Of a stretch of DNA of 9,201 nt, positions 1 through 8,359 are shown in pieces. A model generated the notes under the pieces. It saw only the letters and a program-made list of their open reading frames with translations, did not search any database and was not told the origin of the DNA. Source of the DNA: Ruminococcaceae bacterium UBA5904 (GTDB lineage: Bacteria > Bacillota > Clostridia > Oscillospirales > Acutalibacteraceae); NCBI GenBank assembly GCA_002431305.1, contig DJEG01000070.1, positions 4,057 to 13,257 of the forward strand, given 5' to 3'. Numbering within the stretch: the stretch's first letter is position 1; every line of letters starts with the position of its first letter. Made by a program: the position numbers and the translations under genes.

Positions 1-1
1 C

Positions 2-1717
<1,716 letters not shown>

Positions 1718-1737
1718 ACGGAATGACGGTGAATTAA

Positions 1738-4332
1738 ATGGACGATAATTTTAACGTATTCGACAATGATAATCTTACGGTTCACGACGACGACATACCC
1801 GTTGTGGACAGCGGTGACGCGGGCAAGATTATAAACGTCGATATAAATAAGGAAATGAGAAAGTCATTCCTCGACTACTCAATGTCCGTTATAACGTCGC
1901 GTGCTCTTCCCGACGTAAGGGACGGACTCAAACCCGTACACAGACGTATTCTCTATACGATGTATGAAAACGGACTCATGCCCGACAAGGCTTACCGTAA
2001 GTGCGCGGACACGGTCGGTGCGGTTCTCGGCCGTTACCATCCCCACGGCGACGCGTCGGTATATGACGCAATGGTCAGACTCGCGCAGGATTTCTCTATG
2101 AGATACATGCTCGTCGACGGTCACGGTAATTTCGGTTCGGTCGACGGAGACCCCCCGGCGGCTTACCGTTATACCGAGTCGAGAATGAGCAAAATGACTC
2201 TCGAAATGCTTTCGAACATAGACGAGGACACCGTCGACTTTATCCCCAACTACGACGACCGACTCAAGGAACCCGTCGTTCTGCCCTCGAAATTCCCGAA
2301 CCTGCTTGTAAACGGCTCGTCGGGTATCGCGGTCGGCATGGCGACGAATATTCCCCCTCATAATTTAAGAGAGGTTATCGACGGCATCAACTGCGTTATG
2401 GATAACCCCGACGCGTCTCTTCCCGAGATTATGGAGCATATCAAGGGACCCGACTTTCCGACTGCGGGCATTATCATGGGCTACTCGGGAATCAGAGCGG
2501 CGTACGCAACGGGCAGAGGCAAGGTAACCGTCAGAGCGAGATGCGAAATTGTCGAGGGCAGGCATGACAAGTATCAGATTGTCGTAACAGAGCTTCCCTA
2601 TCAGGTCAACAAGGCGCGTCTTATCGAAAAAATCGCGGAGCTTGTTAAGGATAAGAAGATAGAGGGTATTTCCGACATCAACGACTATTCCAACCGCGAG
2701 GGCATGAATATGGTTATCGACCTTAAAAGGGACGCAAATCCCCAGGTCGTATTAAATCAGCTTTATTCATACACCCAGTTACAGGACACGTTCGGCGTTA
2801 TCCTCTTAGCATTGGTCAACGGCGAACCCAAAATATTAAATTTAAAACAGATTCTCGAATATTACATAGACCATCAGTGCAACGTAATAACGAGACGAAC
2901 ATCATTCAGACTTAAAAAGGCCGAAGCCAGAGCGCACATTGTCGAGGCTTTGATAAAGGCTCTCGATATTATCGACGAGGTTATCGCCGTGTTAAAGGCT
3001 TCAAAGAGCGTTGCAGAGGGCAAGACAGCTCTTATGGAGAACTTCGCGTTCGACGAAATTCAGGCAACGCACATCGTTCAGATGCGTTTGGGACAGCTGA
3101 CAGGTCTCGAAAGACAGAAGCTCGACGACGAAATGGCTGAATTAAAGGCGAAGATAGACGAGTACCGCGCAATTCTTTCTTCGAGAGAAAAGGTGCTCGA
3201 AATTATAAAGAGCGAGCTTGCCGTTATTAAGGAAAAATTCGGCGACGACAGACGTACGGAGATTCAGAACGTCTCGGGCGAGGTCGACATTGAGGACCTT
3301 ATCCCCGTTGAGGACTGCGTTCTTACAATGACCGAGATGGGCTATATCAAGCGTATGCCCGCCGACGAGTACAAGAGCCAGCGCAGAGGCGGTAAGGGAA
3401 TCAAGGGTATGACCCGCCGTGAGGACGATATTGTCGACACAATTATAAACTGCTCGACGCACGACTACGTTATGTTCTTTACTTCAAAGGGCAAGACGTA
3501 CCGCATTAAGGCGTACGAAATAGCCGAGGGCAGCCGTATCAGCAAGGGTATGAACATTGTCAACATTCTTCCGCTCGAGAGCGAGGAGAAGATAACGGCG
3601 ATTATCAGAGTTCCCAGAGAGCAGGACGAAAGTCTTAAATACCTGTGCATGTTTACAAAGAAAGGTATTGTAAAGAGAAGCGAAATTTCCGCTTATAACA
3701 ATATAAGAAAGAGCGGAGTTATCGCCATAACCCTCGACGAGGACGACGAGCTTATTCACGTTTCGGCTACAACCGGAGATGACGATATATTCCTTGCTAC
3801 GAAGAAGGGCATGTGCATTCGCTTTAACGAAAACGACGCGAGGGTAATAGGCAGAACGGCGCGCGGAGTCAGAGCCATAACGCTTAAAGAGGGCGACGAA
3901 ATCGCGGGCGCGGACGTTATCAGAGAGAACTGTTACGTTCTCACCGTCAGCGAAACCGGTTACGGCAGACGAAGCGAGATTACCGACTACAGAATTCAGA
4001 ACAGAGGAGGTCTCGGTCTTATAAATTACCGTACCGCGGAATACGGCGACGTCGCGGCGGTCAGAATAGTATCGGGCGGCGAGGATCTGATTCTCATTTC
4101 GTCGGACGGTATTATAATAAGAATCCCCTCGGATTCGATAAGCATTTTCTCACGTCCGTCAAAGGGCGTACGCGTTATGAAGGTAGGAGAAGACCAGAGA
4201 GTCATAACCATGACATGTCTTGAACGCGGCGAGAATGACGGAAAAGATACGGATTCTCAGAGTGAGGAAACACCGGACGGCGAAAATGTTTCAGATGAAG
4301 CCGTTACCGATGAAAACGAATCGCAGGATTAA
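1738..4332 (+). CDS. gyrA: DNA gyrase subunit A
   Basis: Breakage-reunion and DNA-wrapping subunit of gyrase, 864 residues, a normal length. After an acidic N-terminal extension of about 30 residues comes the winged-helix core ([21 protein letters not shown], from residue 32). HPHGD is at 101-105 and the active-site tyrosine is Tyr145 in RYTE (E. coli Tyr122). The coiled-coil and tower region spans roughly 360-500. The C-terminal beta-pinwheel starts near 520 and carries the GyrA box QRRGGKG at 548-554, which separates GyrA from ParC. The last 35 residues are a strongly acidic tail. The residue matching E. coli Ser83 is Ala106, while the Asp87 equivalent is kept (Asp110). The start ATG has a modest ribosome site, GGTGA at 1728-1732, five bases upstream. 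It is the second gene of the gyrBA unit; a long hairpin follows the stop codon. Confidence 0.98.
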   Translation: MDDNFNVFDNDNLTVHDDDIPVVDSGDAGKIINVDINKEMRKSFLDYSMSVITSRALPDVRDGLKPVHRRILYTMYENGLMPDKAYRKCADTVGAVLGRYHPHGDASVYDAMVRLAQDFSMRYMLVDGHGNFGSVDGDPPAAYRYTESRMSKMTLEMLSNIDEDTVDFIPNYDDRLKEPVVLPSKFPNLLVNGSSGIAVGMATNIPPHNLREVIDGINCVMDNPDASLPEIMEHIKGPDFPTAGIIMGYSGIRAAYATGRGKVTVRARCEIVEGRHDKYQIVVTELPYQVNKARLIEKIAELVKDKKIEGISDINDYSNREGMNMVIDLKRDANPQVVLNQLYSYTQLQDTFGVILLALVNGEPKILNLKQILEYYIDHQCNVITRRTSFRLKKAEARAHIVEALIKALDIIDEVIAVLKASKSVAEGKTALMENFAFDEIQATHIVQMRLGQLTGLERQKLDDEMAELKAKIDEYRAILSSREKVLEIIKSELAVIKEKFGDDRRTEIQNVSGEVDIEDLIPVEDCVLTMTEMGYIKRMPADEYKSQRRGGKGIKGMTRREDDIVDTIINCSTHDYVMFFTSKGKTYRIKAYEIAEGSRISKGMNIVNILPLESEEKITAIIRVPREQDESLKYLCMFTKKGIVKRSEISAYNNIRKSGVIAITLDEDDELIHVSATTGDDDIFLATKKGMCIRFNENDARVIGRTARGVRAITLKEGDEIAGADVIRENCYVLTVSETGYGRRSEITDYRIQNRGGLGLINYRTAEYGDVAAVRIVSGGEDLILISSDGIIIRIPSDSISIFSRPSKGVRVMKVGEDQRVITMTCLERGENDGKDTDSQSEETPDGENVSDEAVTDENESQD

Positions 4333-4342
4333 TAAAATAAAA

Positions 4343-4375
4343 CCGGGCGCGGATCTGATTTGATCCCGCGTTCGG
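4343..4375 (+). terminator. Hairpin after gyrA, probable terminator
   Basis: Eleven bases after the gyrA stop, arms 4343-4355 and 4362-4375 pair over 13 bp, counting two G-U pairs and one bulged C, around a 6-base loop. The stem is GC-rich, but the following bases (AATTTACTAATATTATT) are AT-rich rather than a clean U run, so termination may be partial. An A-rich stretch precedes the stem. It sits where the gyrBA transcript would be expected to end. Confidence 0.55.
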
Positions 4376-4389
4376 AATTTACTAATATT

Positions 4390-4405
4390 ATTCATTAAAA
4401 TGAAT
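4390..4405. repeat. Short inverted repeat ATTCATT-AA-AATGAAT
   Basis: A perfect inverted repeat with 7-bp arms around AA lies between the gyrA hairpin and the LCP gene, 40 bp ahead of its ATG. In RNA it would be a weak AT-only hairpin with an implausibly small loop, so a protein-binding site in the promoter region is the more natural reading. No convincing -35/-10 pair was seen nearby. Its function is unknown, and chance is possible in such AT-rich DNA. Confidence 0.3.
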
Positions 4406-4445
4406 AGTCCGGGGTGTGCGGATTATTCTGTCAGCGGAGAATTTT

Positions 4446-5612
4446 ATGGACAAGAAAAAAAAGGACGTTACCGCTCAAACTGACGGCGGAAACAAACACA
4501 AGAAGAAGGTAAAAAAATCATCCGTAGTTATAGCGGTAATTATCGTTATACTCGTATTTTTGGGCGTTATCGCGGCGCATTTCGTATTAAGATATACGAA
4601 AGATATCGATATTGACGACGGAATTGACAACGTAACGGGGCAGTACAGCGAGGATTTTCTCTTCAGAGACGAGGATAACAGTCAGAACGCGGCGGACATG
4701 ATAGCCATGCAGCAGAACGACAACTTAAACGAACTGCTCGAGGATTGGTACACTAACGGCGGCGAACATCTGACGAGCAAACACGTCATGAACGTACTTT
4801 TGATAGGTCTTGACACGTTTGACGGCATAAGCTCGGGTAACTCCGACGTTATGATGATAGTTTCGATTAATAACGAGACAAATAAAATAACGCTTTGCTC
4901 GCTTTTCAGAGACAGTTATACGTATTTTGACACGGCTTACGGTCCCAAAACGTCGAAAATCAACGCGGCTTACGGCAACGGAGGTCCCAAATATCTCGTC
5001 GACGCGGTTGAAAATAACTACAAAATTAAAATCGACTACTATGCGGCTGTCGACTTTACGGCTTTTGAAAAGGTTATCGACGAAGTCGGCGGAGTTTATC
5101 TCGACGTAACGCAGAACGAGGCGGACGGTATTTACGAGTACGCGAATATAAGCGTTCCCGTCGGCGAAAACGTTCTTCTTAACGGCGAACAGGCTCTCTA
5201 CTTCTCAAGAATGAGAAAGATTTACACCTCGGGCGACATTCAGCGAACCGAAAATCAGCGCAAGGTCATCACCGCGCTTATAAATAGATCAAAAGATCTC
5301 ACTCTCTCTCAGCTTGACGGCGTTGTTAAAACTCTGTGTTCTTATGTCAGAACCGACTGTTCCGTTTCGAAAATTATAACGCTCGGCTCGACCGCGATTT
5401 TGAATAAGTGGTATGATTTCGAGATAGTTTCAATGGAGGCACCCGCCGAGGACGCAAGAGAGCCGTACACAACACACGGCGACAGCGTCTGGATCTGGGT
5501 TGTTGATTACCCGCTCGCCGCGCAGGAGGTGCAGAACGCGCTCTACGGTCATACCAATATCATACTCGACGAGAACAGGGTAAAGGCTTTTGACGTAAAA
5601 TCCACGCGATAA
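4446..5612 (+). CDS. LytR-CpsA-Psr (LCP) family cell-wall polymer ligase
   Basis: LCP enzymes move teichoic acids, capsule or other anionic glycopolymers from an undecaprenyl-phosphate carrier onto peptidoglycan, on the outer face of the membrane. The 388-residue protein has a short Lys-rich cytoplasmic tail, one membrane helix (about 26-48), an acidic linker, then the LCP domain from about 113 to 330. Motifs seen: NVLLIGLDT (116-124), SDVMMIVSIN (133-142), SLFRDSYT (152-159) with the Arg-Asp pair at 155-156, KINAAYGNGGP (171-181) and YFSRMRK with GDIQRTENQRKVI (252-275). These match the residues that bind the lipid pyrophosphate in the family. Asn270 stands where many members have a second Arg. 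The ATG at 4446 is preferred over the in-frame GTG at 4416 because GGAGA (4436-4440) lies five bases before it and the Lys-rich start suits a membrane anchor. No glycan genes are adjacent, so the polymer transferred cannot be named. Confidence 0.93.
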   Translation: MDKKKKDVTAQTDGGNKHKKKVKKSSVVIAVIIVILVFLGVIAAHFVLRYTKDIDIDDGIDNVTGQYSEDFLFRDEDNSQNAADMIAMQQNDNLNELLEDWYTNGGEHLTSKHVMNVLLIGLDTFDGISSGNSDVMMIVSINNETNKITLCSLFRDSYTYFDTAYGPKTSKINAAYGNGGPKYLVDAVENNYKIKIDYYAAVDFTAFEKVIDEVGGVYLDVTQNEADGIYEYANISVPVGENVLLNGEQALYFSRMRKIYTSGDIQRTENQRKVITALINRSKDLTLSQLDGVVKTLCSYVRTDCSVSKIITLGSTAILNKWYDFEIVSMEAPAEDAREPYTTHGDSVWIWVVDYPLAAQEVQNALYGHTNIILDENRVKAFDVKSTR

Positions 5613-5681
5613 AGGTGTCGGGGATGTTAAAAACGCCCGGAATGTAAGCACAGACTCATTTTTTCGGAATTTAACAAAATA
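5613..5681. other. Spacer between LCP gene and repeat element
   Basis: Sixty-nine bases follow the LCP stop codon. No intrinsic terminator with a U run was found here; a TTTTTT run at 5660-5665 is not preceded by a convincing stem. Transcripts from the LCP gene may therefore end at, or run through, the palindromic element that follows. Confidence 0.4.
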
Positions 5682-5831
5682 TGTAGGGGAAGACATTGTC
5701 TTCCCGGGGTAAAGGCAGAGATTTTTAATTATGATTTTGCCGACGGAAACCCGGAAATCTCATATTGCTGACGCAATTTATTATTGATAAAACCGTAAGT
5801 CTCATGCGGGAAGATGATATCTTACCCTACA
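5682..5831. repeat. MITE-like 150-bp element with 26-bp inverted ends
   Basis: The left end (5682-5707, starting TGTAGGGGAAGAC) and the right end (5806-5831, ending TTACCCTACA) are inverted copies, 21 of 26 bases matching. Each end is also a small palindrome; the left one has a perfect 8-bp stem GGGAAGAC/GTCTTCCC around ATT. The interior folds too: GAGATTT (5718-5724) can pair with AAATCTC (5755-5761), and ATTGC-TGAC-GCAAT is at 5764-5777. A 13-bp direct repeat with two mismatches (5751-5763 and 5793-5805) is also present. No open reading frame of note is inside, and no clear target duplication was seen in the flanks. This is the build of a non-autonomous miniature inverted-repeat element, but identity is inferred from structure only. 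A structured untranslated RNA is the main alternative. Confidence 0.6.
5687..5705 (+). other. Hairpin GGGAAGAC-ATT-GTCTTCCC
   Basis: A perfect 8-bp stem with a 3-base loop forms the left end of the element described at 5682-5831. It is followed by GGGGTAAAGG, not a T run, so it is not a standard intrinsic terminator, although it could slow polymerase or protect the 3' end of the LCP transcript. Confidence 0.5.
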
Positions 5832-5900
5832 AAAAAAATGTCTGTGTTTTAAGAAAAATTAAATTCTTCGATTTTATTATAAAAAAAAGAAGGTTTTATT

Positions 5901-6752
5901 ATGTTTAACCATGAAAATCTTAAAGGAAAAACCGCCGTTATCACCGGCGCGGGCGGAGTTCTCTGCTCGGGATTTGCAAAGGATCTTGCCTCGCAGGGCG
6001 TAAAGGTTGCAGTTCTTGACCTCAACCTGCCCGCCGCCCGGAAGACCGCCGACGAAATAAACGCTTCGGGCGGTACGGCTCTCGCCGTCGAGTGTAACGT
6101 ACTCGAAAAATCAAGCCTCGAAAAGGCGAAGGAGACTGTAACCTCTGCATTCGGCGCGTGCGACATACTTATCAACGGCGCGGGCGGAAACAATCCCAAG
6201 GGTACGACCTCGAACGAGACTCTGACCATGGACGATATCGCGCACAAGGCGGAGGGAGTTAAGACGTTTTTCGACCTCGACCCCGACGGAATCCAGTTCG
6301 TATTCAATCTTAATTTCCTCGGCACTCTTCTGACTACGCAGACATTTGCGCTCGACATGGCCGGCAGGGACGGCGCGTGCATTATAAACATTTCGTCAAT
6401 GAACGCGTTCAAGCCCCTTACGAAAATTCCCGCGTATTCGGCGGCAAAGGCGGCTGTCTCGAACTTTACGCAGTTCATGGCCGTTCACTTCGCACCCGTC
6501 GGCATCAGAGTCAACGCGATTGCGCCCGGATTCTTCTCGACCAATCAGAATAAAACTCTCCTCTTTAACCCCGACGGTTCTCTTACAGAGAGAAGCCATA
6601 AGATAATAAGCCACACCCCGCTCGGACGTTTCGGCACGCCGGACGACCTCACGGGCAGCCTGCTTTTCCTTGCCGACAGTCAGTATTCGTCGTTTATCAC
6701 CGGCGTAATTCTCCCTGTCGACGGCGGTTTCTCGGCTTACTCGGGAGTTTAA
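5901..6752 (+). CDS. SDR oxidoreductase, probable D-mannonate (fructuronate) oxidoreductase
   Basis: A classical short-chain dehydrogenase of 283 residues resembling the SDR-type D-mannonate oxidoreductases of Gram-positives (YjmF/UxuB-like), which reduce fructuronate to mannonate with NADH in hexuronate catabolism. Nucleotide-binding segment TGAGGVLCSG is at 15-24; the usual TGxxxGxG has lost its last two Gly residues, a variation I recall as typical of this subgroup. Asp40 at the end of the second strand suggests NAD(H) preference. NGAGG is at 92-96, and the active site is Asn138, Ser166, Tyr179 and Lys183 (YxxxK). The C-terminal blocks IAPGFF (207-212) and PVDGGFSAYSGV (272-283) are subgroup-like. 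Ribosome site GAAGG (5889-5893) lies seven bases before ATG. It stands alone: no uxuA, kdgK or uronate transporter is next to it, so the substrate is an inference from family resemblance; other polyol or sugar-acid substrates remain possible. Confidence 0.85.
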   Translation: MFNHENLKGKTAVITGAGGVLCSGFAKDLASQGVKVAVLDLNLPAARKTADEINASGGTALAVECNVLEKSSLEKAKETVTSAFGACDILINGAGGNNPKGTTSNETLTMDDIAHKAEGVKTFFDLDPDGIQFVFNLNFLGTLLTTQTFALDMAGRDGACIINISSMNAFKPLTKIPAYSAAKAAVSNFTQFMAVHFAPVGIRVNAIAPGFFSTNQNKTLLFNPDGSLTERSHKIISHTPLGRFGTPDDLTGSLLFLADSQYSSFITGVILPVDGGFSAYSGV

Positions 6753-6776
6753 TATTAATAATATTTATAAAAAATT

Positions 6777-6811
6777 GAACCTCGGCAATCAACTCCGGGG
6801 TTCTTTTTTTT
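6777..6811 (+). terminator. Intrinsic terminator of the SDR gene
   Basis: Arms GAACCTCGG (6777-6785) and CCGGGGTTC (6795-6803) pair over 9 bp with one G-U pair around a 9-base loop, followed at once by eight T residues. It lies 24 bp after the stop codon and isolates the SDR gene from the downstream glucanase. Confidence 0.93.
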
Positions 6812-6830
6812 ACGCAGAATTAATGATTCA

Positions 6831-6850
6831 AATTAATTATATAATTAATT
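6831..6850. repeat. Perfect 20-bp palindrome AATTAATTAT/ATAATTAATT
   Basis: The two 10-bp halves are exact reverse complements with no spacer. Its right half contains the first ATTAATT of the phased array. As pure A/T it would melt or extrude easily; it may be a dimer binding site. Simple-sequence origin cannot be excluded. Confidence 0.7.
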
Positions 6851-6946
6851 CTCGGGTTTTGATGATTAATTCTTTGTATTTTTAATTAATTCTTGAGTAT
6901 TAATAATTAATTTTATATGATTATAATTAATTCTCCGATTTTGAAC
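6844..6946. repeat. Degenerate tandem array, 20-21 bp units headed by ATTAATT
   Basis: Five units begin with exact ATTAATT at 6844, 6865, 6885, 6906 and 6926, spacings 21, 20, 21, 20, close to two turns of B-DNA. Units 1 and 5 match at 17 of 21 positions (ATTAATTCTC then G/C, G, G/A, TTTTGA). Units 1, 2, 3 and 5 continue with CT after ATTAATT. A worn sixth head, GTTAATA, follows in phase at 6947. In four of the five units an A precedes the head, giving the self-complementary AATTAATT. The unit tails differ, so the conserved part is the head. Possible roles are a series of same-face protein sites or phased bends upstream of the glucanase promoter. It is not a CRISPR: units are too short and have no spacers. 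Confidence 0.75.
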
Positions 6947-7027
6947 GTTAATACAAATTTCCGCTGTTCTTTAATTTTGTATATAATGCTTAAATTTCTG
7001 TTTTTTTTTTTTGATATTTTGACATAT

Positions 7028-7055
7028 TGCGAGACGGTTTGATTTAAGGTATACT
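7028..7055 (+). promoter_or_regulatory. Candidate promoter of the GH5 gene
   Basis: The best pair is -35 TTGCGA (7028-7033) and -10 TATACT (7050-7055) with a 16-bp spacer, placing the transcript start near 7062 and giving a leader of about 30 bases before the ATG. A perfect TTGACA at 7019-7024 has no good -10 at 16-18 bp, and TATAAT at 7065-7070 has no -35 at normal distance and would start transcription inside the ribosome site. The choice is a judgement from hexamer matches only. Confidence 0.45.
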
Positions 7056-7064
7056 TATATCAAA
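7038..7064. promoter_or_regulatory. Operator-like palindrome over the GH5 -10 box
   Basis: Arms TTTGATTTA (7038-7046) and TATATCAAA (7056-7064) are inverted copies at 8 of 9 positions, separated by AGGTATACT whose core GTATAC is itself palindromic. The site covers the proposed -10 hexamer TATACT, so a dimer bound here would block the promoter. The regulator is not in the window and the family cannot be named from the site alone. Confidence 0.5.
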
Positions 7065-7091
7065 TATAATATTCAGTAAGAGGAACAGTAT

Positions 7092-8264
7092 ATGAACAAG
7101 TTTTCGATTTTTACAAAAACGACTGCCGGCTGGTTTGTCCAGTTAGGCTGTATTATTTTAGCTTTAATAACGGTCGCGAATCCGCTTATCGCTAAGAACT
7201 TTAAGCCCGTCGGAATTAAGGAAACGGAATCCGTCGAGTTTGCGGAGAGTCTCGGCAGAGGATGGAACCTCGGCGGCGCATTATGCTGTACTTATCACAC
7301 TCTTGACCCGAATGTTATGTGCGGAGTCGAGACCGAAGTTGAAGCGGGCGGAAGCGTTTACACGACTGAAGAGGTATTCGAAAAGGTTAAAGAAGCGGGC
7401 TTCGATTTTGTCCGTATTCCCGTAACGTGGAAAAACCATTTTTATATGCAGCCCGGATATGAGATAGACAAGGCTTGGATGGATAGAGTTCAGCAGGTTG
7501 TTGACTGGGCACTCGAAAATGATTTGAAGGTTATACTGAATACTCATCACGATTCTACTACCGGCGGCGCGTGGAACGCGTGGTATATCGCGGATAACGA
7601 GCATTACGAGACTACGAGCGATATACTTACTTCTTTATGGTCGCAGATTGCAGAACGTTTTAAGGATTATGACGAAAATCTTATTTTCGAAACTCTTAAC
7701 GAGCCGGGATATGCGGGCGCGAAGTACGGCGGACACGGAAACGATGAGTCGCGTTACGTTTTAAATAAATTGAATAATGACGCGCTCGAGGCGATAAGAG
7801 CCGCCGGCGGAGAGAATGAAAACCGTTACGTTCTTATCCCGACTCACGGCGCATGCGACGACTATAATACAAATGCCGCGCTCGAATTACCGGACGATCC
7901 TCACGTCCTCGTAAGTTTACATCCCTATGTCGGAGCGGACGATAAAATGCATGACATAAAGGTTTGGCAGGCATTTTTCATGGCTCAGAAATTCTTTTTA
8001 AATAAAGGATACGGCGTTGTAATGACCGAATTCGGAGACTTAACCTCCGACAGGAACAACGGTTATGCTCCTTATGATGAATCAAGCGAAAAGGTTGACG
8101 AGCTTGTTGAAAGTTATAAACTTTATACAGATCTTTCGGATAGATTCGGAGTCCCCGTTTGTCTTTGGGACGACGATCAGGCTATGGGTCTGTTCGAAAG
8201 AAAAACGCTTACGTGGAAATATCCTAAGGTCGTAAATGCGCTTACGGGTTATACGCAGGAATGA
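7092..8264 (+). CDS. GH5 family endo-beta-1,4-glucanase, membrane-anchored or secreted
   Basis: A single-domain cellulase-type hydrolase (390 residues) that cleaves internal beta-1,4 bonds of cellulose or related beta-glucans outside the cell. The N-terminus has a hydrophobic segment (about 14-34) preceded by two Lys, a signal peptide or uncleaved anchor. The catalytic domain runs from about 50 to 385: GWNLG (57-61), VRIPVTW (107-113), NTHHD (150-154), acid/base Glu204 in NEP, SLHPY (275-279), nucleophile Glu313 in TEFGD, and aromatic Trp359 near the end of the barrel. The pattern recalls GH5 subfamily 4, which includes xyloglucanases and mixed-linkage glucanases, so the true substrate is uncertain. 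NLGGAL replaces the more usual NLGNTL. There is no carbohydrate-binding module, dockerin or sortase signal, so it acts alone or at the membrane. Ribosome site AAGAGG (7078-7083) is eight bases from ATG. It is a monocistronic gene bounded by terminators on both sides. Confidence 0.93.
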   Translation: MNKFSIFTKTTAGWFVQLGCIILALITVANPLIAKNFKPVGIKETESVEFAESLGRGWNLGGALCCTYHTLDPNVMCGVETEVEAGGSVYTTEEVFEKVKEAGFDFVRIPVTWKNHFYMQPGYEIDKAWMDRVQQVVDWALENDLKVILNTHHDSTTGGAWNAWYIADNEHYETTSDILTSLWSQIAERFKDYDENLIFETLNEPGYAGAKYGGHGNDESRYVLNKLNNDALEAIRAAGGENENRYVLIPTHGACDDYNTNAALELPDDPHVLVSLHPYVGADDKMHDIKVWQAFFMAQKFFLNKGYGVVMTEFGDLTSDRNNGYAPYDESSEKVDELVESYKLYTDLSDRFGVPVCLWDDDQAMGLFERKTLTWKYPKVVNALTGYTQE

Positions 8265-8282
8265 AATTATAATGAATAAATT

Positions 8283-8318
8283 AAAACGGAGACTGTGAAT
8301 TCGGTCTCCGTTTTTTTT
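8283..8318 (+). terminator. Intrinsic terminator of the GH5 gene
   Basis: Arms AAAACGGAGAC (8283-8293) and GTCTCCGTTTT (8304-8314) pair perfectly over 11 bp around a 10-base loop. The T run continues to 8318. It begins 18 bp after the glucanase stop codon. Confidence 0.95.
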
Positions 8319-8330
8319 GTTTGTAACGTA

Positions 8331-8359
8331 TTGCTATTGTACGTACAATGTGTTAAAAT
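8331..8359 (+). promoter_or_regulatory. Promoter of the antitoxin gene
   Basis: -35 TTGCTA (8331-8336) and -10 TAAAAT (8354-8359) are separated by exactly 17 bp, and TGT directly before the -10 gives an extended -10 element. The predicted start near 8366 leaves a very short leader, followed by a strong ribosome site AGAGGTGA (8367-8374 region) six bases before ATG. Confidence 0.8.
8336..8349. promoter_or_regulatory. Perfect 14-bp palindrome, probable antitoxin operator
   Basis: ATTGTACGTACAAT is an exact palindrome sitting between the -35 and -10 hexamers, where a bound dimer would shut off transcription. Ribbon-helix-helix antitoxins of the RelB/DinJ group repress their own promoters through such short palindromes; from memory the E. 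coli relBE operator has a similar TTGTA...TACAA form. A further half-site TTGTA occurs at 8321-8325, 16 bp before the one at 8337. Confidence 0.75.

Larger units (their letters stand above)
6812..7091. other. AT-rich regulatory gap upstream of the glucanase
   Basis: This 280-bp stretch contains no credible gene. In order it holds a perfect 20-bp palindrome (6831-6850), a phased array of ATTAATT-headed units (6844-6946), a T12 run (7001-7012), a TTGACA hexamer (7019-7024), a palindrome over the likely -10 box (7038-7064) and the ribosome site of the glucanase (7078-7083). It is far richer in A+T than the coding DNA on both sides. The whole gap reads as a promoter and upstream control region for the GH5 gene. 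Confidence 0.7.

Noticed and set aside
1879..3759. Several minus-strand reading frames inside gyrA
   Set aside because: They are antisense to a fully conserved gyrA, have no ribosome sites or family motifs, and arise from its codon composition.
4416..4445. GTG at 4416 as the LCP start
   Set aside because: No ribosome site precedes it and it would add ten residues before a Lys-rich tail; ATG 4446 has GGAGA five bases upstream.
5613..5900. Known riboswitch class upstream of the SDR gene
   Set aside because: The structured stretch has mirrored ends typical of a repeat element and I could match it to no riboswitch core; it also ends about 70 bp before the start codon.
5849..6478. 209-residue minus-strand frame over the SDR gene
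   Set aside because: It mirrors the SDR coding sequence, shows no recognisable domain and ends in the AT-rich spacer.
6819..6953. CRISPR array
   Set aside because: Units are only 20-21 bp, directly adjoining, with a conserved 7-9 bp head and no repeat-spacer pattern; no cas genes are present.
6982..7070. TATAAT hexamers at 6982-6987 and 7065-7070 as the GH5 promoter
   Set aside because: The first lacks a -35 at 16-18 bp and the second would start transcription within the ribosome site; both are expected by chance in this AT-rich gap.
7140..7151. Lipobox-like QLGC in the GH5 N-terminus
   Set aside because: Position -3 is Gln rather than Leu/Val/Ile and most of the hydrophobic stretch lies after the Cys, so lipoprotein processing is unlikely.
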